A stretch of DNA of 64,000 nucleotides from Cellulophaga sp. F20128 (GCF_023015805.1 NZ_JALKBA010000008.1:1-64000); one strand, 5' to 3'; positions 27,804-38,200 are shown, counted from the stretch's first letter. Program-made: numbers and translations. The notes: generated by a model from the sequence alone, not told the origin.

Positions 27804-28547
27804 CTACTGCCCGACTTTTATTTTTAATAAGCTATTGGCTTCTGTATACGGTATACTAAATTCTATTTGTCCGTCTGCATAGGATGCCACTTCATAGGCG
27901 TTGTACAACAACTTTATACCGTTTTTGGTATACCCTATATTTAAGGGAAGCCTATATTCTTCCTCCTCAAACATAAAACCTGTATCATTGATAGGAACAT
28001 CTTCTGGAATCTCTTCTTGTGTTCTAAATCTAAGTTCAGCAAGCCTCTCAAAAGCTTTCATATCAGAAAATAATTCTTCCTTTTTAAGTTGTCTTCCCTT
28101 TACTTTATCAAAATTTAAGAATGTAGTAGACAAATAGCCATGCGCCCCACCTGTAAAAACATAAGACTCCAACGCAATTGTCACTAATTCAGCATTCTCA
28201 AATAATACGGCGCCTTTAACTTTTACTTCCCAACGTGCAGCATGCCCAGGAAATTTTTCCTTTACTGCAAAAAACTCTTTTTTAAACGAATTTGCGGCTT
28301 CGTTGATGGTGTGTATTGGACTGTTTTCTTCAAAAATCAGAAGCGCTAGTATTTCTTCTTTTATGGATGTATTTATGGCGACGGCCAGCTTGGTATCTTT
28401 TAGAGCATTGGGAACATTTACCACAACCAAAGGAGCGTCAATTTCATTTTCATTGGATAAATTTAAGGTTCCAAAAGAAATCTCATTCTTGTTTTGACAA
28501 CCAACCAACAGCATTAAAAAAAGCGATAAGAAAAATTTATTATTCAT
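27804..28547 (-). CDS. DUF4163/DUF3298 lipoprotein (RsiV-like)
   Basis: A protein of about 247 residues starting at the internal ATG at 28547, which gives the lipoprotein signal MNNKFFLSLFLMLLVGC. The longer reading from 28583 adds 12 residues that spoil the signal. The N-terminal half resembles DUF4163 and the C-terminal half DUF3298, with the GGAHGYLSTTFLNFD motif typical of this domain pair. B. subtilis RsiV has the same domains and binds lysozyme, but here no sigma factor gene is adjacent. Function is unknown; it is divergent from the trans-sulfuration gene with overlapping promoters. Confidence 0.85.
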   Translation of the reverse strand: MNNKFFLSLFLMLLVGCQNKNEISFGTLNLSNENEIDAPLVVVNVPNALKDTKLAVAINTSIKEEILALLIFEENSPIHTINEAANSFKKEFFAVKEKFPGHAARWEVKVKGAVLFENAELVTIALESYVFTGGAHGYLSTTFLNFDKVKGRQLKKEELFSDMKAFERLAELRFRTQEEIPEDVPINDTGFMFEEEEYRLPLNIGYTKNGIKLLYNAYEVASYADGQIEFSIPYTEANSLLKIKVGQ

Positions 28548-28570
28548 AAAAATAAGATTGTAAAGTGGTA

Positions 28571-28600
28571 TTGAAATATGCAAAGATAACTATACATTTG
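28571..28600 (+). promoter_or_regulatory. Promoter of the trans-sulfuration gene
   Basis: TTG at 28571-28573, a 19-bp spacer and TACATTTG at 28593-28600 match the Bacteroidota consensus. The start codon is at 28620, so the leader is short (about 14 nt). Confidence 0.65.
28581..28588 (-). promoter_or_regulatory. -7 element of the DUF3298 gene, inside the opposite promoter
   Basis: On the minus strand this reads TATCTTTG, an exact TAnnTTTG match. It lies within the spacer of the plus-strand promoter at 28571-28600, so the two promoters overlap physically. Confidence 0.5.
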
Positions 28601-28609
28601 TGTTATCTT
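28583..28609. promoter_or_regulatory. Inverted repeat across the divergent promoters
   Basis: AAGATAAC and GTTATCTT are 8-bp arms separated by 11 bp that include the plus-strand -7 element. A third half-site (AGATAA, 28612-28617) follows. Part of the left arm is itself a -7 element, so the symmetry may be partly incidental. Confidence 0.4.
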
Positions 28610-28619
28610 ACAGATAAGA

Positions 28620-29774
28620 ATGAGTAAAAATAACTTAAAATTCAACAGTAAAACGATTCATGGCGGCCAACAGCCAGACAAGGCTTATGGTGCTGTTATG
28701 CCTCCAATTTATCAGACCTCAACCTACGCGCAAGCTACGCCGGGTACTCATAAGGGATATGCATATTCTAGAAGCGCCAACCCTACAAGAACTGCCCTTG
28801 AAAACTCTATAGCCAGTATAGAAAATGGCAATTACGGTATGGCATTTGGAAGCGGCCTAGCGGCCATAGATGCCGTTATTAAACTTTGCAACCCTGGAGA
28901 CGAAGTTGTTTCTACAAACGATTTATACGGAGGAAGTTATCGCTTATTCAAGAAAATATTTGAAAAATATGGAATTATTTTTCATTTTATCGGGATGGAG
29001 AATGCTGCAAATATTGAAAAATACATAACCGACAAAACCAAACTTCTTTGGGTAGAAACACCAACCAACCCAATGATGAACATTATAGATATTGTTGCGG
29101 TTAGCAGCTTGGCTAAAAAACACAATGTATTACTCGCAGTTGACAATACTTTTGCTACACCTTATTTACAAAGACCGTTAGATTTAGGTGCTGATATTGT
29201 TATGCATTCGGCCACAAAATACTTAGGAGGCCATAGTGATGTTGTTGTTGGTGCATTGATAGTAAACGACAAAGCCTTGGCAGAAGAACTTTATTTTATA
29301 CAAAATGCAAGTGGTGCAATTTGCGGACCTATGGATAGTTTTTTGGTTTTACGAGGTATCAAAACACTGCATGTTAGAATGCAACGCCATTGTGAAAACG
29401 GCAAGGCGATAGCTACCTATTTACGAAATCATCCTAAGGTAGAAAAAGTATTTTGGCCAGGATTTAAGGATCATCCAAACCATAATATAGCCAAAAGTCA
29501 AATGAAAGATTTTGGCGGAATGATCTCCTTTATTCCTAAGGGAGGTACCTATGCAGCTGCTATTAAAATAGTGGAAAAACTACAAGTTTTTACCTTGGCA
29601 GAATCCTTAGGCGGTGTAGAAAGTCTGGCAGGCCACCCGGCCAGCATGACCCATGGAAGTATCCCGAAAGCAGAACGTGAAAAAATTGGAGTGGTCGATG
29701 CCTTAATTCGGTTAAGCGTTGGAATTGAAGATGAAGAAGATTTAATAGAAGACCTAAAACAGGCGATTGGATAG
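28620..29774 (+). CDS. PLP-dependent trans-sulfuration enzyme (cystathionine gamma-synthase/lyase type)
   Basis: A 384-residue Cys/Met-metabolism PLP enzyme. The PLP lysine is Lys200 in HSATKYLGGHSDV. Other hallmarks are YQTSTYAQATPG, the YSRSANPTR phosphate-cup segment and the SLGGVESL-HPASMTH pair near the C-terminus. Cystathionine gamma-synthase, gamma-lyase and O-acylhomoserine sulfhydrylase share these features, so the exact reaction is not decided by sequence alone. It is preceded by its own promoter and followed by gdhA after about 105 nt. Confidence 0.93.
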   Translation: MSKNNLKFNSKTIHGGQQPDKAYGAVMPPIYQTSTYAQATPGTHKGYAYSRSANPTRTALENSIASIENGNYGMAFGSGLAAIDAVIKLCNPGDEVVSTNDLYGGSYRLFKKIFEKYGIIFHFIGMENAANIEKYITDKTKLLWVETPTNPMMNIIDIVAVSSLAKKHNVLLAVDNTFATPYLQRPLDLGADIVMHSATKYLGGHSDVVVGALIVNDKALAEELYFIQNASGAICGPMDSFLVLRGIKTLHVRMQRHCENGKAIATYLRNHPKVEKVFWPGFKDHPNHNIAKSQMKDFGGMISFIPKGGTYAAAIKIVEKLQVFTLAESLGGVESLAGHPASMTHGSIPKAEREKIGVVDALIRLSVGIEDEEDLIEDLKQAIG

Positions 29775-29825
29775 CAATTTTTATCAAATTTTTAAAAAAA
29801 CAAGGGGTAAATTATATAAAAAGTA

Positions 29826-29833
29826 TAATTTTG
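29826..29833 (+). promoter_or_regulatory. -7 element upstream of gdhA
   Basis: TAATTTTG is an exact TAnnTTTG match, 47 nt before the gdhA start. A TTG element at the expected distance is not seen. Confidence 0.4.
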
Positions 29834-29880
29834 TCCATTTAATATTTAATTCAATAAATTAACAGTTGTAAAGTTTCTAT

Positions 29881-31224
29881 ATGGAAGCACAGATAAATGC
29901 ATTTATGGATGAAGTAAGGATTCGTAATGGTCACGAGCCAGAATTCATTCAGGCGGTACAAGAAGTTGCCGAAACAATAATCCCCTATATTGCAGATCGC
30001 AATATTTACACTGCCAAAAAAATCTTACTACGCATGGTTGAACCTGAAAGATTAATATCTTTTAGAGTATCATGGACAGATGATAAAGGAGAAATTCATG
30101 TTAATAGAGGGTATAGAGTTCAGATGAATTCTGCCATAGGCCCTTATAAAGGCGGTCTTCGTTTTCATCCAAGTGTAAACGCGAGTATTCTAAAATTTTT
30201 AGCCTTTGAACAGGTTTTTAAAAATAGCCTAACAACCCTTCCTATGGGTGGTGGAAAAGGAGGATCTGATTTTGATCCCAAAGGAAAGTCTGATGATGAG
30301 GTAATGCGTTTTTGCCATGCTTTTATGATAGAACTTTGTCGCCATATTGGTCCTAATACAGATGTACCTGCCGGCGATATTGGTGTTGGAAGTAGAGAAG
30401 TTGGTTTTCTTTTTGGAATGTACAAGAAAATTAAAAATGAATTTACAGGTGTTTTAACCGGTAAGGGACGTACTTGGGGTGGTTCTCTCATTCGTCCTGA
30501 AGCCACAGGCTACGGAACGGTGTATTTTGCACAAAGCATGTTAAAAACACAAAATCAAGATTTTACAGGCAAAACGGTAGTGATCTCTGGTTCTGGAAAT
30601 GTTGCACAATACGCAGCTGAAAAAGCATTGCAATTGGGTGGAAAAGTTTTAACACTATCAGATTCTCAAGGTTATATTTTTGACAAAGATGGTATTGACC
30701 AAGACAAACTTGCTTTTGTTATGGATTTAAAGAATAATAGAAGAGGTCGAATATCTGAGTACGCCGATAAATATACCTCAGCAACCTTCTATGAAGGGAA
30801 AACACCATGGGAAGTTGCTTGTGATATCGCCTTACCCTGTGCCACTCAAAACGAATTGGGTGGAGATGACGCCAAAAATTTAATTGACAACGGATGTATC
30901 TGCATTGCCGAAGGTGCAAATATGCCGTCAACGCCAGAAGCAATTCACCATTTCCATACCAACAAAATATTATTTGCACCAGGAAAAGCATCTAATGCTG
31001 GTGGTGTGGCTACCTCTGGTCTTGAAATGTCTCAAAACTCCTTGCGTATTAGCTGGACAAGGGAAAAGGTAGACGATAAACTAAAAGTTATTATGGAAGA
31101 TATTCATAGTTCATGTATTAAATATGGCAAGGATGAAGATGGGTATTGTAACTATGTTAAAGGAGCAAATATTGCCGGTTTTGTCAAGGTTGCAGATGCT
31201 ATGTTAGCACAGGGAGTGATCTAG
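29881..31224 (+). CDS. gdhA: NADP-type glutamate dehydrogenase
   Basis: A 447-residue hexameric glutamate dehydrogenase that interconverts 2-oxoglutarate plus ammonia and glutamate. The substrate-binding GPYKGGLRFHPSV is at 88-99, and catalytic Lys126 lies in PMGGGKGGSDFDP. A Rossmann fold follows with the GSGNVAQYAAEK dinucleotide motif. Length and the long N-terminus fit the small-subunit NADP(H)-type GdhA used for ammonia assimilation. The coenzyme preference is inferred from family. A terminator follows at 31269-31308. Confidence 0.96.
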   Translation: MEAQINAFMDEVRIRNGHEPEFIQAVQEVAETIIPYIADRNIYTAKKILLRMVEPERLISFRVSWTDDKGEIHVNRGYRVQMNSAIGPYKGGLRFHPSVNASILKFLAFEQVFKNSLTTLPMGGGKGGSDFDPKGKSDDEVMRFCHAFMIELCRHIGPNTDVPAGDIGVGSREVGFLFGMYKKIKNEFTGVLTGKGRTWGGSLIRPEATGYGTVYFAQSMLKTQNQDFTGKTVVISGSGNVAQYAAEKALQLGGKVLTLSDSQGYIFDKDGIDQDKLAFVMDLKNNRRGRISEYADKYTSATFYEGKTPWEVACDIALPCATQNELGGDDAKNLIDNGCICIAEGANMPSTPEAIHHFHTNKILFAPGKASNAGGVATSGLEMSQNSLRISWTREKVDDKLKVIMEDIHSSCIKYGKDEDGYCNYVKGANIAGFVKVADAMLAQGVI

Positions 31225-31268
31225 CCTACAGCCTTGAGTCGAAGTTAGCTAGTGGACAAAATTACAAT

Positions 31269-31308
31269 CGAGAAGTTGGGTATTACATTCCACCTTCTCG
31301 ATTTTTTT
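31269..31308 (+). terminator. Terminator of gdhA
   Basis: CGAGAAG-TGG pairs with CCA-CTTCTCG across a short loop, with one internal mismatch, and is followed by A-T7. It lies about 45 nt past the gdhA stop. Confidence 0.85.
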
Positions 31309-31329
31309 GTTGTAGGCCAAAACTTAAAA

Positions 31330-31356
31330 TTGAATACTTCTAAATCTCTATCTTTG
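31330..31356 (+). promoter_or_regulatory. Promoter of recO
   Basis: TTG at 31330-31332, a 16-bp spacer and TATCTTTG at 31349-31356 match the Bacteroidota consensus (spacer one base short of the usual range). The recO start is 20 nt downstream. Confidence 0.6.
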
Positions 31357-31376
31357 TTATCAACTAATACCTAACA

Positions 31377-32096
31377 ATGCAAGTTACTACCAAAGCAATT
31401 GTACTTTCTGCGCTAAAATATGGAGACAATAGCTTAATTGTTAAAGCTTACACCCTTTCCGACGGGTTAAAACCATACCTACTAAAAGGAGTTTTATCGT
31501 CCAAAAGAGGCAAATTAAAAACCGCATATTTTCAACCCTTAACACAACTTGAGCTTGTTGCAGTACACAAAAACAAAGGAACTTTAGAGAGTATCCGAGA
31601 GGCTAAAATAAATTACCATTACCAAACTTTGCACAACACTATTGCGAAAAATACAATGGCCCAATTTTTAGCTGAAATGCTTAGCAATAGCCTGCTCGAG
31701 GAAGAGCCCAACGAAAGCTTATTCCTTTTTGTTGAAGCGGCATTACAATGGCTAGACAATCACACCGACATTGCTAACTTTCACCTCTTTTTTTTACTGC
31801 GATTAACCAAATACCTAGGCTTTTATCCAGATACAGAAAACAAAGCTTATTTGTACTTTGATTTACTAGAAGGAGGTTTTACTAATGTAGCCACTTTAAA
31901 CCCAATGCTGAAAGGTGAAAATTTAAATTATTTTAAAACCTTCTTAGGCATAAATTTTGATGCCATACATTCTGTAAAAATGAACAAAACACAAAGGCAA
32001 GAATTATTAAAATCCTGTATTCTGTATTTTGAATTACATTTACAAGGTTTTAGAAAACCGAAATCACTTGATGTTTTAAATGAAATTTTCCGCTAG
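31377..32096 (+). CDS. recO: DNA repair protein RecO
   Basis: A 239-residue RecO. The N-terminal OB-fold (about 1-75, beginning TTKAIVLSALKYGDNSLIVKAYT) is followed by a helical C-domain. RecO loads RecA onto SSB-coated gaps with RecR. The Cys4 zinc finger seen in some RecO proteins is not present. Length is typical. The gene ends just before the TonB receptor start at 32098. Confidence 0.93.
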   Translation: MQVTTKAIVLSALKYGDNSLIVKAYTLSDGLKPYLLKGVLSSKRGKLKTAYFQPLTQLELVAVHKNKGTLESIREAKINYHYQTLHNTIAKNTMAQFLAEMLSNSLLEEEPNESLFLFVEAALQWLDNHTDIANFHLFFLLRLTKYLGFYPDTENKAYLYFDLLEGGFTNVATLNPMLKGENLNYFKTFLGINFDAIHSVKMNKTQRQELLKSCILYFELHLQGFRKPKSLDVLNEIFR

Positions 32097-32097
32097 T

Positions 32098-34509
32098 ATG
32101 CACAAAGTAATAGTACTTCTTTTTTTAATTTGTTTGGAACACACCATTGCTCAAAAAGTTGTCATTTTAGACCAGGAAACACATGAACCTATTCCTAGTG
32201 TTGCTATTTTTAATCACGACAAGAGTAGAACAACACTTTCTGGCCTTGATGGAAGTGTTGATTTTACTTTATTTGATAAAAATGAACGCATCACACTAAA
32301 ACATATTGGATATCAAACCAAGAGAACTACAAAAAATACAATTTTAAAGCACGGGAACACAATTTATATGACCCTTACAGCAGAAGAACTAGAAGGTGTT
32401 GTCATGTCAGTTTCTAAATGGGAACAACAAAAAAAAGATATTCCTCAAAAAATAGCTAGTATCAACGCTAAAAATATTGCATTTTCTAATCCACAAACGG
32501 CAGCAGATTTATTACAAAACAGTGGAAAAATATTTGTTCAAAAAAGTCAATTGGGTGGAGGAAGCCCTATGATTAGAGGGTTTTCTACAAATAGATTATT
32601 AATTACAGTAGACGGCGTACGTATGAACAATGCCATATTTAGAGGTGGAAATCTACAAAATGTCATATCTATAGACCCTTTCTCTATTGACAAAACAGAG
32701 GTTATTTTTGGCCCAGGTTCTGTTATTTACGGTAGCGATGCCATTGGTGGTGTAATGAATTTTTATGCTGAAAAACCAGAGTTCTCTAAATCGACTTCCC
32801 CGCTCCTTTCTGGAAATGCTGTTTATAGGTTGTCTACCGCTAACGGTGAAAACACCATGCATGTAGACCTGAATTATGGAAAACAAAAATGGGGCTTCTT
32901 AAGTAGTTTTACCTATACTGATTTTGGAGATTTGAAAATGGGGCAGAATGGTCCTGACTCCTATTTAAGAACCAATTATGTGCAAACCATAAACAATGTA
33001 GATCAGCTTGTACCTAACAAGAACCCTCAAAACCAGGTTACCACGGGCTACAACCAAGTGAATGCAATGCAAAAAATTGAGTACAAACCCAACATTAACT
33101 GGAATTATGATTTGGGACTCTATTTTTCCGAAACTTCCGACTACAACCGATATGATCGATTAATACGACCAACAAGTGACGGCACGGGCCTACGCTCAGC
33201 AGAATGGTATTACGGCCCACAACAATGGTTTATGGGCAAGTTACAAATGCAGCACCACGGTAAAGGAAAATTTTATGATCGCCTAAAGCTGATAACAGCA
33301 TTTCAACACTTTGGAGAGAGCAGAAATGACCGAAATTTTGGAGCTACAACTTTAAGCACAACCGAAGAAAAAGTAAACGCAATTTCCACTACTCTTGATT
33401 TTGAAAACAAACGAATAGGTGACTTGCGACTTTACTATGGTCTTGAGTACTTGTTTAATAAGGTATATTCTGATGGATATGAAACAAACATTGATACAGA
33501 AGCTATTGCTAATGCCCCTTCCAGGTATCCAGATGGGTCTACATGGCAAACAGCTGCAGGCTATATAAATGCAGAATACAAAGCAAAGCCAAATTTAACA
33601 CTATTGTCCGGGTTACGCTATAGCAACGTATGGATCAATGCTATTTTTGACAAAACGTTTTACCCCTTCCCTTTTGATGATGCAAATCTTAACACTGGGG
33701 CCTTAACCGGAAGCATTGGACTAAGTTGGTTTCCTAAAGAAAGTGTTCAAATTACATTTAACGGCGCTACAGGTTTTAGAGCCCCAAACATAGATGATGT
33801 GGGTAAAATTTTTGATTCTGAACCCGGTTCTGTGGTAGTTCCTAACCCAGATTTAGAAGCTGAATACGCTTATAATGTTGATTTGGGTATTCAGAAAAAT
33901 TTTAACGACAAATTAGTGATTAACGCTGCCGCCTTTTACACCTATTTGGTAGACGCTCTTGTTCGAAGAGATTTTACTTTCAATGGCGTTTCTGAAATAG
34001 AATATCACGGCGAACTCAGCAATGTACAAGCCATACAAAACGCCGCAAAAGCATATGTACATGGGTTTGAATTTGGTGCAGATGCCTTTTTTACGGAACA
34101 CATATCTTTCTCATCGAATTTAACTATAACCAAAGGAATTGAAGAAGAAGACGATGGCACCCAATCTCCGGGAAGACATGTGGCCCCTGTTTTTGGCGAT
34201 GTTCATTTGATTTGGAAAAATGAAAAACTAAAGACAGATCTCTTCTTTAATTTTAACGGCGCAGTGCCTTACAACAACCTGTCCTCTTCTGAGAGAAGTA
34301 AAAGCTATATTTACGCTACCAATAGCGATGGCAATCCCTATTCGCCTAAGTGGCACACTTTAAATGCCCGTACGAGCTACTCTATTTCAAATAAATTAAA
34401 GACTACAATTAGTTTAGAAAATATTACCAACCAAAGATACAGGACCTATTCTTCCGGTATTGTAGCCCCTGGAATTAATTTTATCGCGAGTCTAAAGTAT
34501 TCTTTTTAA
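32098..34509 (+). CDS. TonB-dependent receptor, haem/siderophore-like group
   Basis: A protein of about 803 residues. I chose the ATG at 32098 because it gives a clean signal peptide (MHKVIVLLFLICLEHTIAQ); the longer reading from 32080 overlaps recO. A short carboxypeptidase-like domain (about 20-95) precedes the plug, whose GGGSPMIRGFSTNRLLITVDG and GPGSVIYGSDAIGG segments are typical of haem, haemoglobin or siderophore receptors. The barrel contains FRAPNIDDVGK and ends in an aromatic residue. Iron or haem as ligand is inferred from these motifs only. It has a terminator at 34512-34544. Confidence 0.9.
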   Translation: MHKVIVLLFLICLEHTIAQKVVILDQETHEPIPSVAIFNHDKSRTTLSGLDGSVDFTLFDKNERITLKHIGYQTKRTTKNTILKHGNTIYMTLTAEELEGVVMSVSKWEQQKKDIPQKIASINAKNIAFSNPQTAADLLQNSGKIFVQKSQLGGGSPMIRGFSTNRLLITVDGVRMNNAIFRGGNLQNVISIDPFSIDKTEVIFGPGSVIYGSDAIGGVMNFYAEKPEFSKSTSPLLSGNAVYRLSTANGENTMHVDLNYGKQKWGFLSSFTYTDFGDLKMGQNGPDSYLRTNYVQTINNVDQLVPNKNPQNQVTTGYNQVNAMQKIEYKPNINWNYDLGLYFSETSDYNRYDRLIRPTSDGTGLRSAEWYYGPQQWFMGKLQMQHHGKGKFYDRLKLITAFQHFGESRNDRNFGATTLSTTEEKVNAISTTLDFENKRIGDLRLYYGLEYLFNKVYSDGYETNIDTEAIANAPSRYPDGSTWQTAAGYINAEYKAKPNLTLLSGLRYSNVWINAIFDKTFYPFPFDDANLNTGALTGSIGLSWFPKESVQITFNGATGFRAPNIDDVGKIFDSEPGSVVVPNPDLEAEYAYNVDLGIQKNFNDKLVINAAAFYTYLVDALVRRDFTFNGVSEIEYHGELSNVQAIQNAAKAYVHGFEFGADAFFTEHISFSSNLTITKGIEEEDDGTQSPGRHVAPVFGDVHLIWKNEKLKTDLFFNFNGAVPYNNLSSSERSKSYIYATNSDGNPYSPKWHTLNARTSYSISNKLKTTISLENITNQRYRTYSSGIVAPGINFIASLKYSF

Positions 34510-34511
34510 AC

Positions 34512-34544
34512 AAAAAAAGCTTGGTTTACACCAAGCCCTTTTCC
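34512..34544. terminator. Terminator after the second TonB receptor gene
   Basis: GCTTGGT/ACCAAGC form a 7-bp stem with a TTAC loop, flanked by A7 and a C-T-rich tail. It sits 3 nt past the receptor stop and may also serve the converging lipoprotein gene. Confidence 0.75.
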
Positions 34545-34569
34545 ACCAAAAACGATACCTACGTCTTAA

Positions 34570-34923
34570 TTAGTTTTCTACAGACTCTTTTACTTCATTT
34601 GCCGTTTTCTTAGCTTTATCAGCTACATTTTTAGCCGCATCTTTAACATCTTCTCCTGCTTCTTTAGCCTCATCAATTACATTTCCTGCAGCATCTTTTA
34701 CTTCTTCTCCTGCTTCTTTCACAGCATCAACTGCATCCTCACCAGCCTCTTTTACTGCGTCAACTGCATTCTCACCAGCTTCTTTCATATCATTAGCCGT
34801 TTCTTCTAGTGCGTCACCAGCTTGTTCTGATGTATCTTTAGCTTTATCTACTGCTTCTCTACATGAAACAAATGATACACTTAATACCATCATTAATACT
34901 GAACCTAAAATTAATTTTTTCAT
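34570..34923 (-). CDS. LEA/apolipoprotein-like repeat lipoprotein
   Basis: A 117-residue protein with a lipoprotein signal (lipobox Cys21 in SVSFVSC). The rest is composed of Ala, Lys, Glu, Asp and Val in an 11-residue periodicity, as in AVDAVKEAGED repeated and DVKDAAKNVADK. This pattern forms amphipathic helices like those of late-embryogenesis-abundant or YtxH-type proteins. It probably associates with membranes or protects the envelope under stress, but that is inferred from composition. No partner genes are apparent. DNA repeats match the protein repeats, so unequal crossing-over may vary its length. Confidence 0.75.
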   Translation of the reverse strand: MKKLILGSVLMMVLSVSFVSCREAVDKAKDTSEQAGDALEETANDMKEAGENAVDAVKEAGEDAVDAVKEAGEEVKDAAGNVIDEAKEAGEDVKDAAKNVADKAKKTANEVKESVEN

Positions 34924-35270
34924 TTCTTAGTTTTTATTGTTTGTTAAATTATACTTCATCTACGTTGAAAACTTATATTTAGATGTAAATGATAAAAAAA
35001 ATATAACAAAATACACAACAATTTTTAAATTAATAGGTTGCCCTTAGCTCTTTCAAAAATAAAAATTTAGAACAAAATAGGCATTTACATTACCCCTAAA
35101 CGTACTCACTAGTTCACAACACTTAGTTTACAACAACCTAAAAAACAGTGTATTTCGCAAAGTAATGGAGGCCACTAAAAAAAGACAGTCTCTTTTACTT
35201 TTATGCATTTGTATTAAGGTAAAATTCACTAATTTTGCAAACTTAAAATGTAGTACCAGAAGCACTTAAT
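34924..35270. other. Intergenic gap with the ileS promoter
   Basis: A 347-bp AT-rich gap. Its right end holds the ileS promoter (35209-35237). I find no T-box leader, tRNA or ORF in it, and no clear promoter for the minus-strand lipoprotein gene. Confidence 0.5.
35209..35237 (+). promoter_or_regulatory. Promoter of ileS
   Basis: TTG at 35209-35211, an 18-bp spacer and TAATTTTG at 35230-35237 form a full consensus promoter. The leader to the start codon at 35271 is about 27 nt. Confidence 0.7.
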
Positions 35271-38200
35271 ATGAAGTTTGAGGAATATAAAGGATTAGAT
35301 TTACCAAAGGTAGCAGAGAACATACTTGACTATTGGAAAGAGAACAACATTTTTGAAAAAAGTGTTACCAATAGAGAAGGCGGAGAAGGATATGTGTTTT
35401 TTGAAGGGCCACCTTCTGCAAATGGCATGCCTGGTATACACCATGTAATGGCACGTACCATTAAGGATATTTTTCCTCGTTATAAAACAATGAAAGGTTT
35501 TCAAGTAAAACGCAAAGCTGGTTGGGATACACACGGTCTACCAATAGAACTCGGTGTAGAAAAGGAATTGGGAATTACTAAAGAAGATATTGGAAAAAAA
35601 ATATCAGTAGAAGAGTACAATGCCGCTTGTAAAAAAGCCGTGATGCGCTATACCGATGTTTGGAATAAAATGACCGAGCAAGTTGGCTATTGGGTGGATA
35701 TGGAAGACCCCTACATAACCTACAAGTCTAAATATATGGAATCTGTTTGGTGGTTACTAAAACAGATTTACAACAAAGACCTTATTTACAAAGGATATAC
35801 CATACAACCCTATTCCCCTAAGGCCGGCACCGGACTTAGTTCACATGAACTAAACCAACCGGGCACATACCAAGATGTAACAGACACCACGGTTACTGCC
35901 CAATTTAAAGCAAACAAAGAAACCTTACCAAAGGAGTTTAAAAATATAGAAGGCGATATCTATTTTATAGCTTGGACAACAACACCATGGACATTACCCT
36001 CTAACACAGCTTTAACTGTAGGGTCTAAAATAGAATATGTATTGGCGCAAACATTTAACCAATACACCTTTGACCCTATCTATGTAATTTTAGCTAAAAA
36101 CCTAGTAGGCAAACAGTTTAGTGGAAAATTCAAACTTGCTGAAAATGATGAGGATTTTACCAATTATACATCGTCAGACAAAAAAATACCGTATAGGATT
36201 GTTGCCGAAGTTAAAGGCACAGATCTATTAGATGCAACCTATGAGCAGTTAATAGACTATGTATTGCCTTACCAAAATGCAGAAAATGCATTTCGTATAA
36301 TTGCAGGCGACTTTGTTACCACAGAAGATGGTACTGGGATAGTACATACAGCACCTACCTTTGGTGCAGATGATGCTTTGGTTGCCAAACAAGCCACACC
36401 CGAAATTCCACCCATGTTAGTTTTGGATGAAAATGATAATCCTGTACCTCTCGTAGATTTGCAAGGAAAATTTAGACCAGAACTAAAAGAATTTGGCGGC
36501 AAATATGTTAAAAACGAATACTATAACGACGGTGAGGCTCCAGAGCGATCTATAGACGTGGAAATAGCCATTAAATTAAAAGAAGAAAACAAAGCATTTA
36601 AGGTTGAAAAATATGTACATAGCTACCCTAACTGCTGGCGCACAGACAAACCCATACTTTATTACCCACTAGATTCTTGGTTTATCAAGGTAACAGACGT
36701 TAAAGATAGAATGTTTAGCCTCAATGAAACCATAAATTGGAAACCTAAATCTACAGGAGAAGGACGTTTTGGCAATTGGTTAGCCAATGCAAACGACTGG
36801 AATTTATCTAGATCTAGGTATTGGGGTATTCCATTACCAATTTGGAGAACAGAAGATGGTAAGGAAGAACTAATTATTGGTTCTATTGCAGAGTTAAAAG
36901 AAGAAATGGCCAAAGCTTTAAAAGCTGGCATCCTTGAAAAAGACATTTTTGAAGATTTTGTTGTAGGTGATATGAGTGAAGAAAACTATGAAAAAGTAGA
37001 TCTTCACAAAAATATAGTAGATCAAATCACCTTGGTTTCTGCGAGCGGTAAACCAATGAAAAGAGAAAATGACTTAATAGATGTTTGGTTTGATAGTGGA
37101 TCAATGCCCTATGCACAATGGCATTATCCTTTTGAAAACAAAGAGCTTATAGACGAGAACAAGGCATACCCAGCAGACTTTATAGCCGAAGGGGTAGACC
37201 AAACACGCGGTTGGTTCTATACCTTACACGCTATTGCCACTATGGTTTTTGATTCTGTTGCCTATAAAAATGTAGTTTCCAATGGCTTGGTATTAGACAA
37301 GGAAGGCAAAAAAATGTCTAAACGCTTAGGCAACGCAGTTGACCCTTTTGAGACTATGAACACGCATGGGCCCGATGCCACACGTTGGTATATGATCTCA
37401 AATGCAAACCCTTGGGATAACTTAAAGTTTGACATAGAAGGTATTGCAGAAGTAAAGCGAAAATTCTTTGGAACGCTATACAACACCTATTCTTTCTTTT
37501 CACTGTATGCCAATATAGACAACTTTAGTTATGAAGAAGCCGACGTTCCTTTGGCAGAACGCCCAGAAATTGACCAGTGGATTTTATCAGAACTACACTC
37601 CCTAATACACAAGGTAGACCTCGCTTATGGTGATTATGAACCAACCAAAGCTGCTAGGGCTATATCTAACTTTGTTCAAGAAAACCTAAGCAACTGGTAT
37701 GTTCGTTTATGTAGAAGACGATTCTGGAAAGGAGATTACCAACAAGATAAAATATCTGCCTACCAAACACTTTATACTTGTTTGGAGACCGTAGCAAAGC
37801 TATCTGCCCCTATTGCTCCATTTTTTATGGACCGACTTTACAAAGATTTAACGCAGGCAACCACCAAAGAAAAAGCTGAAAGCGTACATTTGGCTGATTT
37901 TCCAATATACAACGAAGCCCTTGTTAACAAAGCGCTAGAAAGTAAAATGGAAAAAGCACAGACCATATCGTCATTAGTATTGTCTATTCGTCAGAAAGAA
38001 AAAATAAAAGTACGCCAACCCTTACAAAGAATAATGGTTCCTGTATTAGACGAAAAGCAGAGAAGCGAGATAGAAGCTGTTGCAGACTTAATTAAGTCCG
38101 AAGTTAATGTAAAAGAGATTGAACTTTTGGATGATGCCTCTGGAATATTGGTCAAACAAATAAAACCAAACTTTAAAGTTTTAGGACCAAAGTTTGGAAA

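Noticed and set aside
28600-28620. SAM riboswitch before the trans-sulfuration gene
   Set aside because: The leader is only about 14 nt if the consensus promoter is used, too short for any known SAM riboswitch.
34924-35270. T-box or other riboswitch ahead of ileS
   Set aside because: No T-box sequence or conserved leader stems are visible, and the promoter lies only about 30 nt from the start codon.
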